Positions 8,400 through 17,802 of a DNA stretch of 64,000 bases are shown one piece after another (the first letter of the stretch is position 1; each line of letters starts with the position of its first letter). Below the pieces are notes generated by a model, which saw only the letters and a program-made list of their open reading frames with translations, was not told the DNA's origin and did not search any database. Source of the stretch: Streptacidiphilus sp. PB12-B1b (lineage in GTDB: Bacteria; Actinomycetota; Actinomycetes; Streptomycetales; Streptomycetaceae); NCBI RefSeq assembly GCF_014084125.1, contig NZ_CP048405.1, forward strand, positions 5,642,001 through 5,706,000. Reading direction: 5' to 3'. Position numbers and translations under genes: made by a program.

Positions 8400-10619
8400 C
8401 TAGACGGTCTCGGGCTGGAGGATCTGCTCCAGGGGGGCGTTGACCAGTTCCAGGGCGAACTGGGCGGGGGTCAGGTCCTGGAGGCCGAAGGCTCCGGCGA
8501 GGGCGGGGACCAGGCCGGCCGGACCGCGCAGGTCCAGCACGTCGGGGTCGCGGCCGCCCTGGCCGGGGCGCAGGTGGCCGGCGAAGATGTCCCGGGTGCC
8601 CGGGGCGGGGAACTCCTCGTTGCTGGGGTAGCCGAGCTGGCTGCCGGTCAGGTGGCGCAGGCTGATCCGGTTCTGGTCGTTGATGCCGAAGTGGATGCCC
8701 TGGCCCGGCTCGCGGATGCTGAGACGGTCCGGGACGCCGTCCCAGAGCACCAGCAGCACGGTGGGGGCCAGGTGGTCGCGGCGCAGTTCGCCGACGGGCT
8801 GTCCGGCCCGGGTGGCCAGGATGTCGAAGTCGGGCCAGGCGGCCACCAGTTCCGAGTTCATCAGCATTCCGGCGGCCGGCTGGTGGTCGGCCAGGGTACG
8901 GGTGGCGCCGGCGACGAGCAGCGGGTCGAGCACGCGGTCGGCCGAGGTGTGGGCGCCCACGTCGGTGGCGCCCTGGACCAGTGCCCGGATCCAGGCCGGG
9001 TCGACCCGGAACGCCCGCAGGCTCTCGGCGGGCAGCATCCGCGGGTCGGGCACCAGGTGGTTGAAGGGCACGCCGCGCAGCAGGCCGAGGCGCTCCAGCC
9101 ACTGCGACATGGTGGGCGTGCTTTCCTCGGCGAGGACGGCCAGCAGCCGGCGGGCGCGGTCGTCGCCGAGCAGGTCGCGGGTGCTGGGCCGGACGCTGCG
9201 GATCGCCGGCGGCGGCGGGTCCTCGGCCCGCAGGTCTTCCTTGAGGGCCCGGACCAGGCCGCGGAACCCGTGGCCGGCCACGGTGCGCAGCGCGTTGGTG
9301 GCCGGGAGCGCCTCGGGATCGGCCAGGGCGCGCATGGGGTCGGCGGCCAGGGCGGCGAGGGTGGCGGCGCGGTTGGACAGTTCGCGGCGCGCGGCGGTCG
9401 CCTCGCCGGTGTAGTCGGGGTCGGCCAGGGCCAGGGTCCGGCCCAGGGTCCAGGCGGCGGCGTAGGAGACGTCGAACAGGCCGTGCTGGGGGTCGTAGAT
9501 GAGGGCGTGGTCGGCGGTGGTGTGCGGGCCGGTGGGCGGTCCGGTGGGGACTTCGGGCGCGGTCAGCGGGGTGAACGGGCCGCGGTACCAGGCGTAGGTG
9601 TCCTCTCCGGACAAGGTGCGGAAGGGCACGGCGGTGTAGCCGTGGTGCAGTTGCCGGGCGGCGTACTGCGCCTCGGAGCCCGCCGACTGGGGGGCTGCCT
9701 GTCCGGCGGGGGCCGGGTTCAGCCGCAGCGCGAGGTCTTCCGGGTCGGTGCGGCTGGGGGCGGCCAGGTTCCGCAGCAGCGCGGCCGGGTTCAGCGAGCC
9801 GTCGGGGTCGTTGGTGAACGACCAGGACCACAGGCTGCACAGGCGTACCCGCCGGGTGTTCTCCGGCAGGCCGCCGGGGCCCAGGCGGCCCTGGTAGCCC
9901 TCCAGCGAGACCAGGTGCACCCCGTAGCTGCCGGGGGTGCGCGGGAAGCGGTTCGCGGCCAGAACCGCGAACTGGCCCTCGGTCAGGATCTCGCCGTTGT
10001 CCCGGCGCTGCGCCGCGGTGCCCACGTCGCGCATGTGGGCGAGGTAGAACATCTCGTCCTCGCGGGGTACGACGGCGGTGAAGACGGCGGCGGGCACGTC
10101 GATGGTGCGGCATTCGCCGGTGTCGTCGATCGCAAGGTCCTCGTCGCCGTCGTACAGCACCGGGCCGATGGTGCCGGTTTCCGCCGGGGAGCGCAGTTCG
10201 CCGACGGTGCGGGTGGTGAACTGCCCCAAGGCGGCCGGGTCGTCGTCGACCTCACCGGCAGCGAACACCAGCAGCGCCAGCCACGGCTGGAGCGCCTCCT
10301 GGCGGGTGCCCAGCAGTTTGCGCTCCCACGGCAGGACGGCCCGGTTGAAGGTGATGTGCGGCAGGACCTGGGTGTAGCGGCCGGCGGCGCCGGCGGAGGG
10401 GAAAACGGCCTGGACGGACGAGGGGTCGAGGGTGAACTGCGCGGCGTGGATCTGGTAGCGGTCCACGACGACGGGCAGGGGTTCGCCGTCGTCGACGGGT
10501 ACGCCGTCGACGGTCAGTTCCTGCTCGACGGTGATGGTGTAGACGCCGGCGACCGCGTGCGGCTGGAGGCGGTCGTAGAAGGTGACGTCCAGGTCGGGGG
10601 CGGTGGTCACGGCGGTCAC
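8400..10619 (-). CDS. 739-aa uncharacterised protein, DUF6603 operon
   Basis: GTG start at 10617-10619 overlaps the upstream DUF6603 stop (GTGA), and its stop is 9 bp before the next gene, so it is translationally coupled on both sides. It has no signal peptide. Near residue 540 lies VPFNHLVPDPRMLP followed by ESLRAFRVDPAWIRALVQGA, a block I associate from memory with uncharacterised proteins encoded near DUF6603 genes. The C-terminal part (IHFGINDQNRISLRHLTGSQ) is predicted strand-rich. I recognise no enzyme motif. Context points to a structural or assembly partner of the 1519-aa and 1595-aa products. Confidence 0.78.
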   Translation of the reverse strand: MTAVTTAPDLDVTFYDRLQPHAVAGVYTITVEQELTVDGVPVDDGEPLPVVVDRYQIHAAQFTLDPSSVQAVFPSAGAAGRYTQVLPHITFNRAVLPWERKLLGTRQEALQPWLALLVFAAGEVDDDPAALGQFTTRTVGELRSPAETGTIGPVLYDGDEDLAIDDTGECRTIDVPAAVFTAVVPREDEMFYLAHMRDVGTAAQRRDNGEILTEGQFAVLAANRFPRTPGSYGVHLVSLEGYQGRLGPGGLPENTRRVRLCSLWSWSFTNDPDGSLNPAALLRNLAAPSRTDPEDLALRLNPAPAGQAAPQSAGSEAQYAARQLHHGYTAVPFRTLSGEDTYAWYRGPFTPLTAPEVPTGPPTGPHTTADHALIYDPQHGLFDVSYAAAWTLGRTLALADPDYTGEATAARRELSNRAATLAALAADPMRALADPEALPATNALRTVAGHGFRGLVRALKEDLRAEDPPPPAIRSVRPSTRDLLGDDRARRLLAVLAEESTPTMSQWLERLGLLRGVPFNHLVPDPRMLPAESLRAFRVDPAWIRALVQGATDVGAHTSADRVLDPLLVAGATRTLADHQPAAGMLMNSELVAAWPDFDILATRAGQPVGELRRDHLAPTVLLVLWDGVPDRLSIREPGQGIHFGINDQNRISLRHLTGSQLGYPSNEEFPAPGTRDIFAGHLRPGQGGRDPDVLDLRGPAGLVPALAGAFGLQDLTPAQFALELVNAPLEQILQPETV

Positions 10620-13600
10620 CTCGCGGCGGTGGTGGCGAGCATCGGGGGGTCGGTCAAGGTGGTGCCGGCCAGGACGGCGTAGCGGTCCAGCGGACCGTCA
10701 CTGTGCGGGGCGCAGCCCAGTGCCCGTAGTGCCTGGTGCACCGAGGTGCGGGTGCTCGCGGTCGCGGCGAGGGTGCTGGTGATCACCTCGACGCTGTCCT
10801 CGTCGGGTACCGGGGAGGTGCCGGCGGTGGTCTCGTCCCTGAGCGGCATGCTGCCGTCGGGCAGGCCCTCCACGTCCAGTGCGGCGGAGGTGACCGGTCC
10901 GACGAAGCCGCCCCGGTCGGGTTCGGGGATCTCGATCAGCACGCCGGTCAGGCAGTCCGGGACCAGGCCGGCATCGGTCAGGGCCTGTTCGGGGCGGGCC
11001 AGTGGAGCGCCCCACAGGGCGCGCGGCATGCCCTCGGACACCTCGGTCACGGTCCAGTCGGCGGCCTGCCAGTCGTAGGGCCGGCCCCGGTAGCTGATGC
11101 TGACCCGCTGCACGCTGGTGACGCCGGTCAGCCGCATCGGCCTGATGCTGACGGCGGCCCGGTCGCTGCCGGCGATCACCTTGCCGTTCACGGTGATCTT
11201 CGAGGCGGGCAGTCCCGAGCTGACGGTGATGGCGCAGCCGTCGATGGGCACCAGGTGCGGTGCCCCGGCCGGCTCGGCGTTGCGGGCGTCGGAGGAGCCG
11301 GTGGTGGCGTCGGGCAGGGCGATGCGGTCCGGTGCCGTGCGGGTGGGCGGCAGCTGGATGCGGAAGTCCTCCCAGGGCACGGGCGGGGCGCCCTTGCGGT
11401 CGGCTCCGAAGCCGAGGGTGAAGGAGACGAACCAGACCTTGATCCGGGCCCGGCCGCCCATGGGCGGCAGCCACAGCTGGAGGTCCACGCCGACCTCGAT
11501 CGAGACCTTGACGCGGACGAACGCGACCTTGACGCTGGCCGAGACGCCGATGCTCATGCCCCAGGAGATGTCGGCGTAGAAGGGCTTCCACTGCACCAGG
11601 GCGTCGAAGTGCGAGGAGAACCAGGCTCGCACGCTGATCCCGCTGTGCTTGGCCTCGTAGACCGCGGCCATCCCCGCGCCGATCATGAACGCGCCGTCGG
11701 TGAGCGCAGCGTAGACCTGGCCCTTGATGACGATCGGCCCGCGTTCCCACAGCAGCCCGAGCCGGGCCGGGTTGGGGTAGTGGACCGGGGCGCGGAACTG
11801 CGGGTGGTAGCCGCCCGCGGTCAGGGCGAAGCCCTTGGGGATGCCGGGCTGCGCCTTGCCCCACACGTACAGGGAGACGCCGCCGGTCAGCGCGAGTGCC
11901 TTGTCCAGTAGGTAGGAGCCCTTGGCGATGACCGAGTCCATGGACAGCCGGCCCAGGGCGGAGTCGTAGGCGAAGACGAAGTCGACGGTGACCCGGCCCA
12001 GCGGTTCCAGGGCCGTGGGTGGCAGGTCCAACGTGGTCGAGCCGGCGAGCATGGCCTTCCAGCCCGCGCCGCCCGCCTCGATCAGGACCAGGGCGCGGGC
12101 GTTGATGAACTGGTAGACGGTGAACTGGGCGCCGCCGGCCCCCCAGTACTGTCCCTGGGCCGGGGTGACCCAGCCGCCTGGTCCCGACAGCTCGTTCAGT
12201 GCCTCGCCCGGTGTCAGCGGCTCCTTCCCGCTCCCCCCGCCGGGGTTCAGCTCCAGGCGTTTGACCAGGGGAAAGCGGCCGATGTCGGCGGCGGTGGGGA
12301 TCCGTACCGTGCTGTTGATGCCGAAGCCCAGCGCGACGCCGGTGAACAGGACCGGGCCGATGCTGAACAGCCCCTGGAACATGCCCTGTTTGAGGCTGGT
12401 CAGCTCGGCGTAGGCGAACAGCGAGGTCCAGCCCGCGCGGTTGGCCGCCCAGCTGCCGGCCACCTGGAAGGCCCAGAGCTTCTCGATCTCGATACGGCCC
12501 AGGCCGGCCAGGGACAGGCCGTAGGCGGGCCCCAGGTCGAGGTTGCTGAGGGCTCCGGCGATGGTGATGGCCGGTGGCGGGGCCTTGCGCTGCCATCCCA
12601 AGGCAGCGCCCTCCAGGATCGGGCGGGCGTCGAAGTCCTTGTCGATGCCGAAGCCCAGGCCCAGCAGTTGCAGCGTCAACGGCCCGAGCGCCAGCGAGGC
12701 GTCGACGGCCAGGTAGACCGTGCCGTAGCCGAGACCGAGGCGGGCGTGTTCGAAGCGCACCGCGCCCAGGGCGAGGCCCAGCAGCGAGGTCTCGGACGAG
12801 GCCCCGGGCGGGCCGCCCAGCACCCCGGGCACGCCCAGTACGCCGGGCAGGTCGTCGCGGTCGGGGTAGACCAGGGTCACCTCGAGCAGTTCACCGGCCT
12901 TGAGCTCACCCCAGACCTGGATCCCCCTGGGCAGGTCCACCGGCAGGAACGCGGGCAGCGGCACCGAGCCGGGCGGATCCAGCGTGCCCAGGTAGGCGTT
13001 GAGGCGCAGGATCTCGTCGCGGTTCCAGTGCTGGTCGGCGTAGGAGGCGTGGATGCCCGACATGACCAGGTCGAACTCGCGCTGCACGGTTTCGCTACTG
13101 GCCGGCAGGTCCGACCCGCGTAGCTCCACGGCGCCCCGCACCGCCATCAGCTTGCGCCGGTTGGGGTTGTCGGCCGGATGGGTGGCGAACAGCCACGCCG
13201 CGGACTGCACTGCGCCGACGCCGGTGGTTCCGGTGACGACCAGGAACCAGTCGGTGAAGTCCAGGTGCACGTCGACCGAGTACAGCCGGGCCAGCAGGAC
13301 CTCGGGGATTCCCTCGGCGAGGCCGGACAGTCCGAGGAAGGAGGCCAGGTCCGCGGCGGAGACGCCGTCCTCGTCGCTCCAGGACGCGGTCAGGGCGAAC
13401 GGCCACTGGCCGGGCGGAAGGCTGGGCTTGGGGACGGAGAAGTCCACCGTCAGAGCGGGCAGCGGCGGGAAGTCCAGGGTAAACGACAGGTTCGGCAGCC
13501 GCGGGTGGACGGTGAAGTCGCTGAGGTCGACGTCGAAGCCCAGGTGGGGCAGGCCGATCTGGAAGCCGCCGCCGAGGTCGAGTGAGGCGTCGAACTCCAG

Positions 13601-15403
13601 GCGCAGCACCCAGTCGGCGGAGGGCGCCGGCCAGTCGGTCTCGCCGGCGGTGGGCCAGGTCAGGGCGAATCCGCTGAGTACCAGCGGCCGCAGGTCCACC
13701 GGCGGGATTTCCAGCCAGCTCAGGTCCGGTGGCGTCCCGGTCGGCGGCCACGGGATACTCCAGCCCCGGTCGAGCTGCGGGAACTTCCAGTCGAGGTCCA
13801 GCGAGAACCCCGGCAGGGCCCAGTCGCTGCTGCCCTGGCCGCTGCTGCCGCCGCCGGAGCCGCTCAGCCAGGTCGGCCACCAGGATCCCGGGTCCAACGA
13901 CCCGATCCAGGAGTTCAGGCCTTCGACCGCGGGCCAGGGGATCCGGACGCCGTCCAGGAACGCCAGGCTGATGCCCTCCAGGGCGAAGTCCGGCAGGTCG
14001 GGCAGCAGGTCTCCGATGAACGGCAGGTCCGGCAGCAGGGCTTTCAGGCCGCTGATGCCGAGCAGCGCGATCCTGCCCCAGTCCGGGCCGGACGCCAGCG
14101 CCCCCAGCACGATCCGCAGCCAGTCGGACACCGCGGTGAGTTCGAGGTCTCCGCGCCGCAGGTCGAACCGCAGCCCGAGCCTGGGAAGCGTGGGGTAGAA
14201 GACGTCCGGCAGGCTCGGCAGGCCGATGTCCAGCCAGGCCAGCAGGTCCGGCAGCCGCACGCCGGCACCGTCGAACCAGCCGGTCAGCACGCCCGGGCCG
14301 GGCAGTCCCGGGAACCCGGGCAGGTCCACCGGAACATCGGGGACTGTGAAGGTGATCGGGAGCCCGCCGATGTCCAGGGACAGGCTCGGCAGCCGCAGCA
14401 CCGAGCCCCACTCCCCCAGGTGCGGCAGACAGAAGTCGAAGCCCGCACCGGGAAGGTCCAGGCGCAGCCAGCCGAGGTCCAGGGACAGGTCGAAGGACAC
14501 CCGCAGCGCCCAGTCGCCCCCACCGCCGCCACCGCCGCCACCGGTGCTGGTCCATGACAGTCCCAGCTTCGGCCAGTGCAGTTCGCCGAAGGCCAGGGGC
14601 AGCGTGAGGCCGGGGAAGGACGGAGCCCAGGAGAACTCGTCGGGCGGGCCCGGCTGCGTCACCCACACCCCCTGCTGCTCCAGCAGGGCCCAGGCCACGC
14701 CCAGCCACAGACCCGGTGTCAGCGCGCGGTCAGGCAGCTGCGGCCACCACTGCCCGGCCTCCGGCGCCGCGTCGGCCACGGCCGCGTTCAGCGCCCGGGC
14801 CTCCGCCTCGCCTACCCCGGCGGTGCCAACCGACAGCACTTCGACTCCGCGCACCCCGGCGTCACCGGCCGCCGACAGCACCTCCCCGATGTGGGGCAGG
14901 TCCGACAGCAGGCCGTGTGCGCCGGTCAGGCCGGCCAGCGCGACCAGGCCGCGGCCAGCGGACGCGGGGGCCAGCACCAGCCGGAGCCGGCCGGTCTGCG
15001 CCAGCAGCACCACCGAGCCGGTGCCGAAGTCGTAGTGCACTACCAGCTCGGTCAGTTCCCCGAGGAACGCCTGCGGCAGCCCCGACAGGTCCGCCCCCAG
15101 CCGCCCGCCCAGGTCCACGACGCCCACGTCCATCGGGATCCGGGCGGCGAGCCCGGCCACGCTCCGGCCGTCGGCACTGGCCCGGAACCTCAGCTCCAGG
15201 GCGACCGGGCCCGCCGGCGTCTCCACCGTCCCGCTGATCGTCAACCGAGAGCTGTCCGGCGTGCATCCGGCCAGGACGAGCTCACCCGCCGGCAGGCCCA
15301 GGACCGTGCAAAGCTCGGAGACATCCCAGTCCTCGGTGGTCAGCACGAACTGACCGTCCTGCTCCGGAAACCGGGCGAGTAACTGTTCGACGGACAAGGG
15401 CAT
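10616..15403 (-). CDS. DUF6603-type giant protein (1595 aa), first gene of the six-gene operon
   Basis: I chose the ATG at 15401-15403 because AAGGACG lies just upstream and the protein then begins MPLSVEQLLARFPEQDG; the frame is open further upstream but reads as non-coding. Residues 1-700 consist of repeated amphipathic strands of the LxLxLPxL type with many Gly, Pro and Trp, as expected for a beta-solenoid or barrel. Residues about 880-1360 match the DUF6603 pattern (LGLGFGIDKDFDARPILEGA, GAGMAAVYEAKHSGISVRAW). The family occurs in scattered bacteria with the same large partner proteins; no function is known to me. There is no signal peptide. Confidence 0.8.
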   Translation of the reverse strand: MPLSVEQLLARFPEQDGQFVLTTEDWDVSELCTVLGLPAGELVLAGCTPDSSRLTISGTVETPAGPVALELRFRASADGRSVAGLAARIPMDVGVVDLGGRLGADLSGLPQAFLGELTELVVHYDFGTGSVVLLAQTGRLRLVLAPASAGRGLVALAGLTGAHGLLSDLPHIGEVLSAAGDAGVRGVEVLSVGTAGVGEAEARALNAAVADAAPEAGQWWPQLPDRALTPGLWLGVAWALLEQQGVWVTQPGPPDEFSWAPSFPGLTLPLAFGELHWPKLGLSWTSTGGGGGGGGGDWALRVSFDLSLDLGWLRLDLPGAGFDFCLPHLGEWGSVLRLPSLSLDIGGLPITFTVPDVPVDLPGFPGLPGPGVLTGWFDGAGVRLPDLLAWLDIGLPSLPDVFYPTLPRLGLRFDLRRGDLELTAVSDWLRIVLGALASGPDWGRIALLGISGLKALLPDLPFIGDLLPDLPDFALEGISLAFLDGVRIPWPAVEGLNSWIGSLDPGSWWPTWLSGSGGGSSGQGSSDWALPGFSLDLDWKFPQLDRGWSIPWPPTGTPPDLSWLEIPPVDLRPLVLSGFALTWPTAGETDWPAPSADWVLRLEFDASLDLGGGFQIGLPHLGFDVDLSDFTVHPRLPNLSFTLDFPPLPALTVDFSVPKPSLPPGQWPFALTASWSDEDGVSAADLASFLGLSGLAEGIPEVLLARLYSVDVHLDFTDWFLVVTGTTGVGAVQSAAWLFATHPADNPNRRKLMAVRGAVELRGSDLPASSETVQREFDLVMSGIHASYADQHWNRDEILRLNAYLGTLDPPGSVPLPAFLPVDLPRGIQVWGELKAGELLEVTLVYPDRDDLPGVLGVPGVLGGPPGASSETSLLGLALGAVRFEHARLGLGYGTVYLAVDASLALGPLTLQLLGLGFGIDKDFDARPILEGAALGWQRKAPPPAITIAGALSNLDLGPAYGLSLAGLGRIEIEKLWAFQVAGSWAANRAGWTSLFAYAELTSLKQGMFQGLFSIGPVLFTGVALGFGINSTVRIPTAADIGRFPLVKRLELNPGGGSGKEPLTPGEALNELSGPGGWVTPAQGQYWGAGGAQFTVYQFINARALVLIEAGGAGWKAMLAGSTTLDLPPTALEPLGRVTVDFVFAYDSALGRLSMDSVIAKGSYLLDKALALTGGVSLYVWGKAQPGIPKGFALTAGGYHPQFRAPVHYPNPARLGLLWERGPIVIKGQVYAALTDGAFMIGAGMAAVYEAKHSGISVRAWFSSHFDALVQWKPFYADISWGMSIGVSASVKVAFVRVKVSIEVGVDLQLWLPPMGGRARIKVWFVSFTLGFGADRKGAPPVPWEDFRIQLPPTRTAPDRIALPDATTGSSDARNAEPAGAPHLVPIDGCAITVSSGLPASKITVNGKVIAGSDRAAVSIRPMRLTGVTSVQRVSISYRGRPYDWQAADWTVTEVSEGMPRALWGAPLARPEQALTDAGLVPDCLTGVLIEIPEPDRGGFVGPVTSAALDVEGLPDGSMPLRDETTAGTSPVPDEDSVEVITSTLAATASTRTSVHQALRALGCAPHSDGPLDRYAVLAGTTLTDPPMLATTAAR

Positions 15404-16106
15404 GGCAGGTCGTCCTTCCTGGACTCCAGCGGAACACCGGGACACCTGGTCTCCCCCGCCGCAGGACACTTTGGGGATTGCAGGCCGCATATGCCATACA
15501 GCACAGTCCCCAGCCAAGCACGGGCCCAACCCTGACGCCCGGCAGCCACGCTGCAAGCGTTGAACGCACACCTGCACCCCGGCGCACGGCAAACCCGCCC
15601 GGCGCGTGTGCCCCGCGTGTGCGCTCCACGCGCAGAGCGCAGGCCGAGTGCGTACCGGTCAGTCCCCCGTGGTCCGGGCGCTGACCTGTGGCGGCTGCTA
15701 CGGTGCCCGCACCCGGCTCGTCGTGCCGAGCCCACGCCGACGCGTCGGCACCCGCCGGCACCCCGGCCGGGCCGGGCGGGCGCGCACCCGCCGAACTGCT
15801 TCGGCCCTGAACGCACGCGAACGGCCGCCGTTCCACCGCATCCGAAGGACGTGCACGGATCCATCCCGGTCCCTTCAGGACGTGTAGCGAAGACCGCACA
15901 TGGCAAAAGGCGTGCAACAAAATTCGCGCGCCCCACTGCCACTCCATGCGCCCCCACGAAAACAGCTGCACGCCCCCGCCCGGCTCGGCCCTGCCCTTGC
16001 CGATTACCTCATCCATGCAGGTGGGATGGCCCTTCGATGTCGAGTGCAGGGGTGCTCAAGTAGGCGCCGTCGCACGGTGGCGGCAAGGGCGGCATGATGA
16101 TCGGTC
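15404..16106. other. Intergenic region upstream of the DUF6603 operon; no gene seen
   Basis: About 700 bp without a convincing gene. Short overlapping frames on both strands have Arg/Pro/His-rich translations typical of noise in GC-rich DNA. The promoter of the minus-strand operon must be here; a relatively AT-rich patch near 15485-15505 is the most likely place, but no clear -10/-35 pair is visible. Confidence 0.5.
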
Positions 16107-16470
16107 GTGCTGCTGAAACTGGCGTACCAGGGCATGACGAACACGTTCGCGCTGCTGCGGCTGCTGCCGATGAGCGACCGCGAGAAGGACATCGAGATCC
16201 TGGCCCTGCGCCATCAGATCACCGTCCTGGAAAGGCAGCTGAACGGACAACAGGTCCGGTTCCACGCCATCGACCGGGCCTTGCTCGCATCGCTGCTCCA
16301 GGGCCTTCCACGGGAAGCACTACGCCGGATGCGGCTGCTGGTGCGACCCGATACCGTACTGCGCTGGCACCGCGACCTGGTCGCCCGCCGACACGCCGCG
16401 CGGTCCAGGCCCAAGCGCGGAGGCCGGCCCCGCACCGTGCACTCGATCCGCGCCCTCATCCTGCGCCTAG
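16107..16470 (+). pseudogene. Integrase-type transposase remnant (5' part only)
   Basis: The frame encodes an N-terminal segment typical of rve-type transposases (EILALRHQITVLERQL, RPDTVLRWHRDLVARRH, GRPRTVHSIRALILRL). After LRL near 16469 the similarity stops and the frame runs antisense into the MFS gene's 3' end. The whole DDE catalytic domain is missing. The start resembles the two complete elements at 18.3 and 22.8 kb (LRHENTVLRRQL there) but is more distant. The TAG stop of the MFS gene lies exactly at the breakpoint, so the remnant may supply that stop. Confidence 0.75.
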
Positions 16471-17750
16471 GAGCGTGGGTCGCTAACTGGAAGTGCGTGG
16501 GTGCGGATCTGGTGCCGTTTCGTGCTGCGGATCCGTAGTGCTGCAGCGCAGGCGGCAACGATGATCATGGCGATGCCTGTGCCGGTCAGCACTTGGCGGG
16601 CGCCCAGGGCGGTGGTGAGGGGTCCGCCCAGTGCCGCGCCGACGGGTGACGCTGTCAGTAGGACGGACGCGCGCACGGCAAGGACGGTGGTGAGGAGGGC
16701 TGCCGGGGTGCGGTCCTGGAACAGATTGAAGGTCAGAGCGCTGTAGGGGCCGTAGATCACACCGGCCAGGGCGAAACCCCCGAGGGAGAACACTGCTGGT
16801 GCGTGGAGCGCGAAGGGCAGCAAGGCCAGGCCGTGACCGGCGATGATGCACAGCAGGACCGACCATAGCGGCAGGTTTCGCAGGGTGCCGACGGCCAGGG
16901 CGCCGGTGACCGCTCCGATGCCGAATGCGGCCCAGTACAGGCCGAGGGCCCCCGCGCCGGCGTGGAGGTCTTGGGCGACGAACAGGGGCAGGGCAACTTC
17001 GACGGGGCCGTAGAACAGGTTGAACAGCCAGGTCACCGCGAGTAGGCCGAGCAGTTCGGGCCGGGCGCGTAGGAGGCGCAGGCCTTCGCCCGGTCGGGTG
17101 TCGGGGGCCGGCCCGGCGGGCACCGGAGTATCCGGCTCGCCCAGGCGCACGTTCTGGAGGGCCAGCGCGGCGAAGGACAGGGCGTCCAGGCCGATGATCC
17201 AGGCCGGGGAGATTGCCGCCGCGAGGACTCCGGCGAGCGCTGGGCCGACGATCGTGGACACCCAGGCGCTGGTGCTGAGCAGCGCGTTGGCCGCCAGGTG
17301 CTGCTCGGTGGGGAGGGCCTGGGCGGCCAGGGCGTACTTGGCGCTGCCGCCCCAGGCGTACAGGAGGGATGAGCCAGCGAGCAGCGTGAGGTAGAGGGCG
17401 GGGTGGAGTACGCCGAGCGCCCACGCGAGGGGGACGCAGCCGAGGAAGAGAGCGCGCGTCCAGGCGTTCGCCCGGATCAGCCGCTGCGCGGGAAGGGGGC
17501 GCAGCCATCGGCCCAGCAGCAGTGCGCCGACGGTGCCCGGCAGGATGTAGGCGGCGACTGCAGCTCCGATCAGCGGGCCGTGCGCGCCGGGCGGGGAGAT
17601 CTGTACCGCCAGCCATGCCACCGCGACCATGCTCATCCCGTCGCCGAGGTCGGATATCGCCAGTGCGGGTAGCAGGCGCCGGAACGGGCGGTGGGCGAAG
17701 AGCGGTCGGTACCCTTGGGGCAGCCGACGGGGCGGGCGTGTTGAGATCAT
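16467..17750 (-). CDS. MFS transporter, probable drug exporter under SoxR control
   Basis: The ATG at 17748-17750 (427 aa, beginning MISTRPPRR) is preferred. The longer TTG start at 17771 lies inside the SoxR-like operator, and a -35-like TTGACT (17782-17787, minus) would place the transcript start at about the ATG, giving a leaderless mRNA. The protein has about ten to twelve hydrophobic segments, and LGDGMSMVAVAWLAVQIS is typical of the first helix in actinobacterial MFS permeases with 'enterobactin exporter-like' topology. Substrate unknown. The divergent SoxR-like gene suggests export of redox-active compounds. The last residues end at the junction with a transposase remnant. Confidence 0.85.
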   Translation of the reverse strand: MISTRPPRRLPQGYRPLFAHRPFRRLLPALAISDLGDGMSMVAVAWLAVQISPPGAHGPLIGAAVAAYILPGTVGALLLGRWLRPLPAQRLIRANAWTRALFLGCVPLAWALGVLHPALYLTLLAGSSLLYAWGGSAKYALAAQALPTEQHLAANALLSTSAWVSTIVGPALAGVLAAAISPAWIIGLDALSFAALALQNVRLGEPDTPVPAGPAPDTRPGEGLRLLRARPELLGLLAVTWLFNLFYGPVEVALPLFVAQDLHAGAGALGLYWAAFGIGAVTGALAVGTLRNLPLWSVLLCIIAGHGLALLPFALHAPAVFSLGGFALAGVIYGPYSALTFNLFQDRTPAALLTTVLAVRASVLLTASPVGAALGGPLTTALGARQVLTGTGIAMIIVAACAAALRIRSTKRHQIRTHALPVSDPRS

Positions 17751-17766
17751 GTGGCCAGGCAAGCGG

Positions 17767-17782
17767 TTCAAGCGCGCTTGAA
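17767..17782. promoter_or_regulatory. SoxR-type operator between the MFS and soxR-like genes
   Basis: A perfect 16-bp palindrome, TTCAAGCGCGCTTGAA. The half-sites TCAAG and CTTGA with a 4-bp spacer are exactly those of the classic SoxR box (TCAAG-N4-CTTGA). It lies between a TTGACT -35-like hexamer and a weak TTGCCT -10 element (17757-17762) reading towards the MFS gene. The 19-bp spacing is the stretched geometry that MerR/SoxR proteins activate by DNA distortion. Confidence 0.75.
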
Positions 17783-17802
17783 GTCAAACGACGGGTGGTG
17801 CG

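Noticed and set aside
1048..10682. Very long plus-strand open frames opposite the DUF6603 operon
   Set aside because: Composition is Gly/Val/Arg/Gln-rich and without domains, the typical antisense pattern; the minus-strand proteins have start sites, overlaps and recognisable domains.
15404..16106. Several overlapping open frames of 60-240 codons on both strands upstream of the DUF6603 gene
   Set aside because: Translations are rich in Arg, Pro, His, Cys and change with frame without any conserved motif; none has a good ribosome site.
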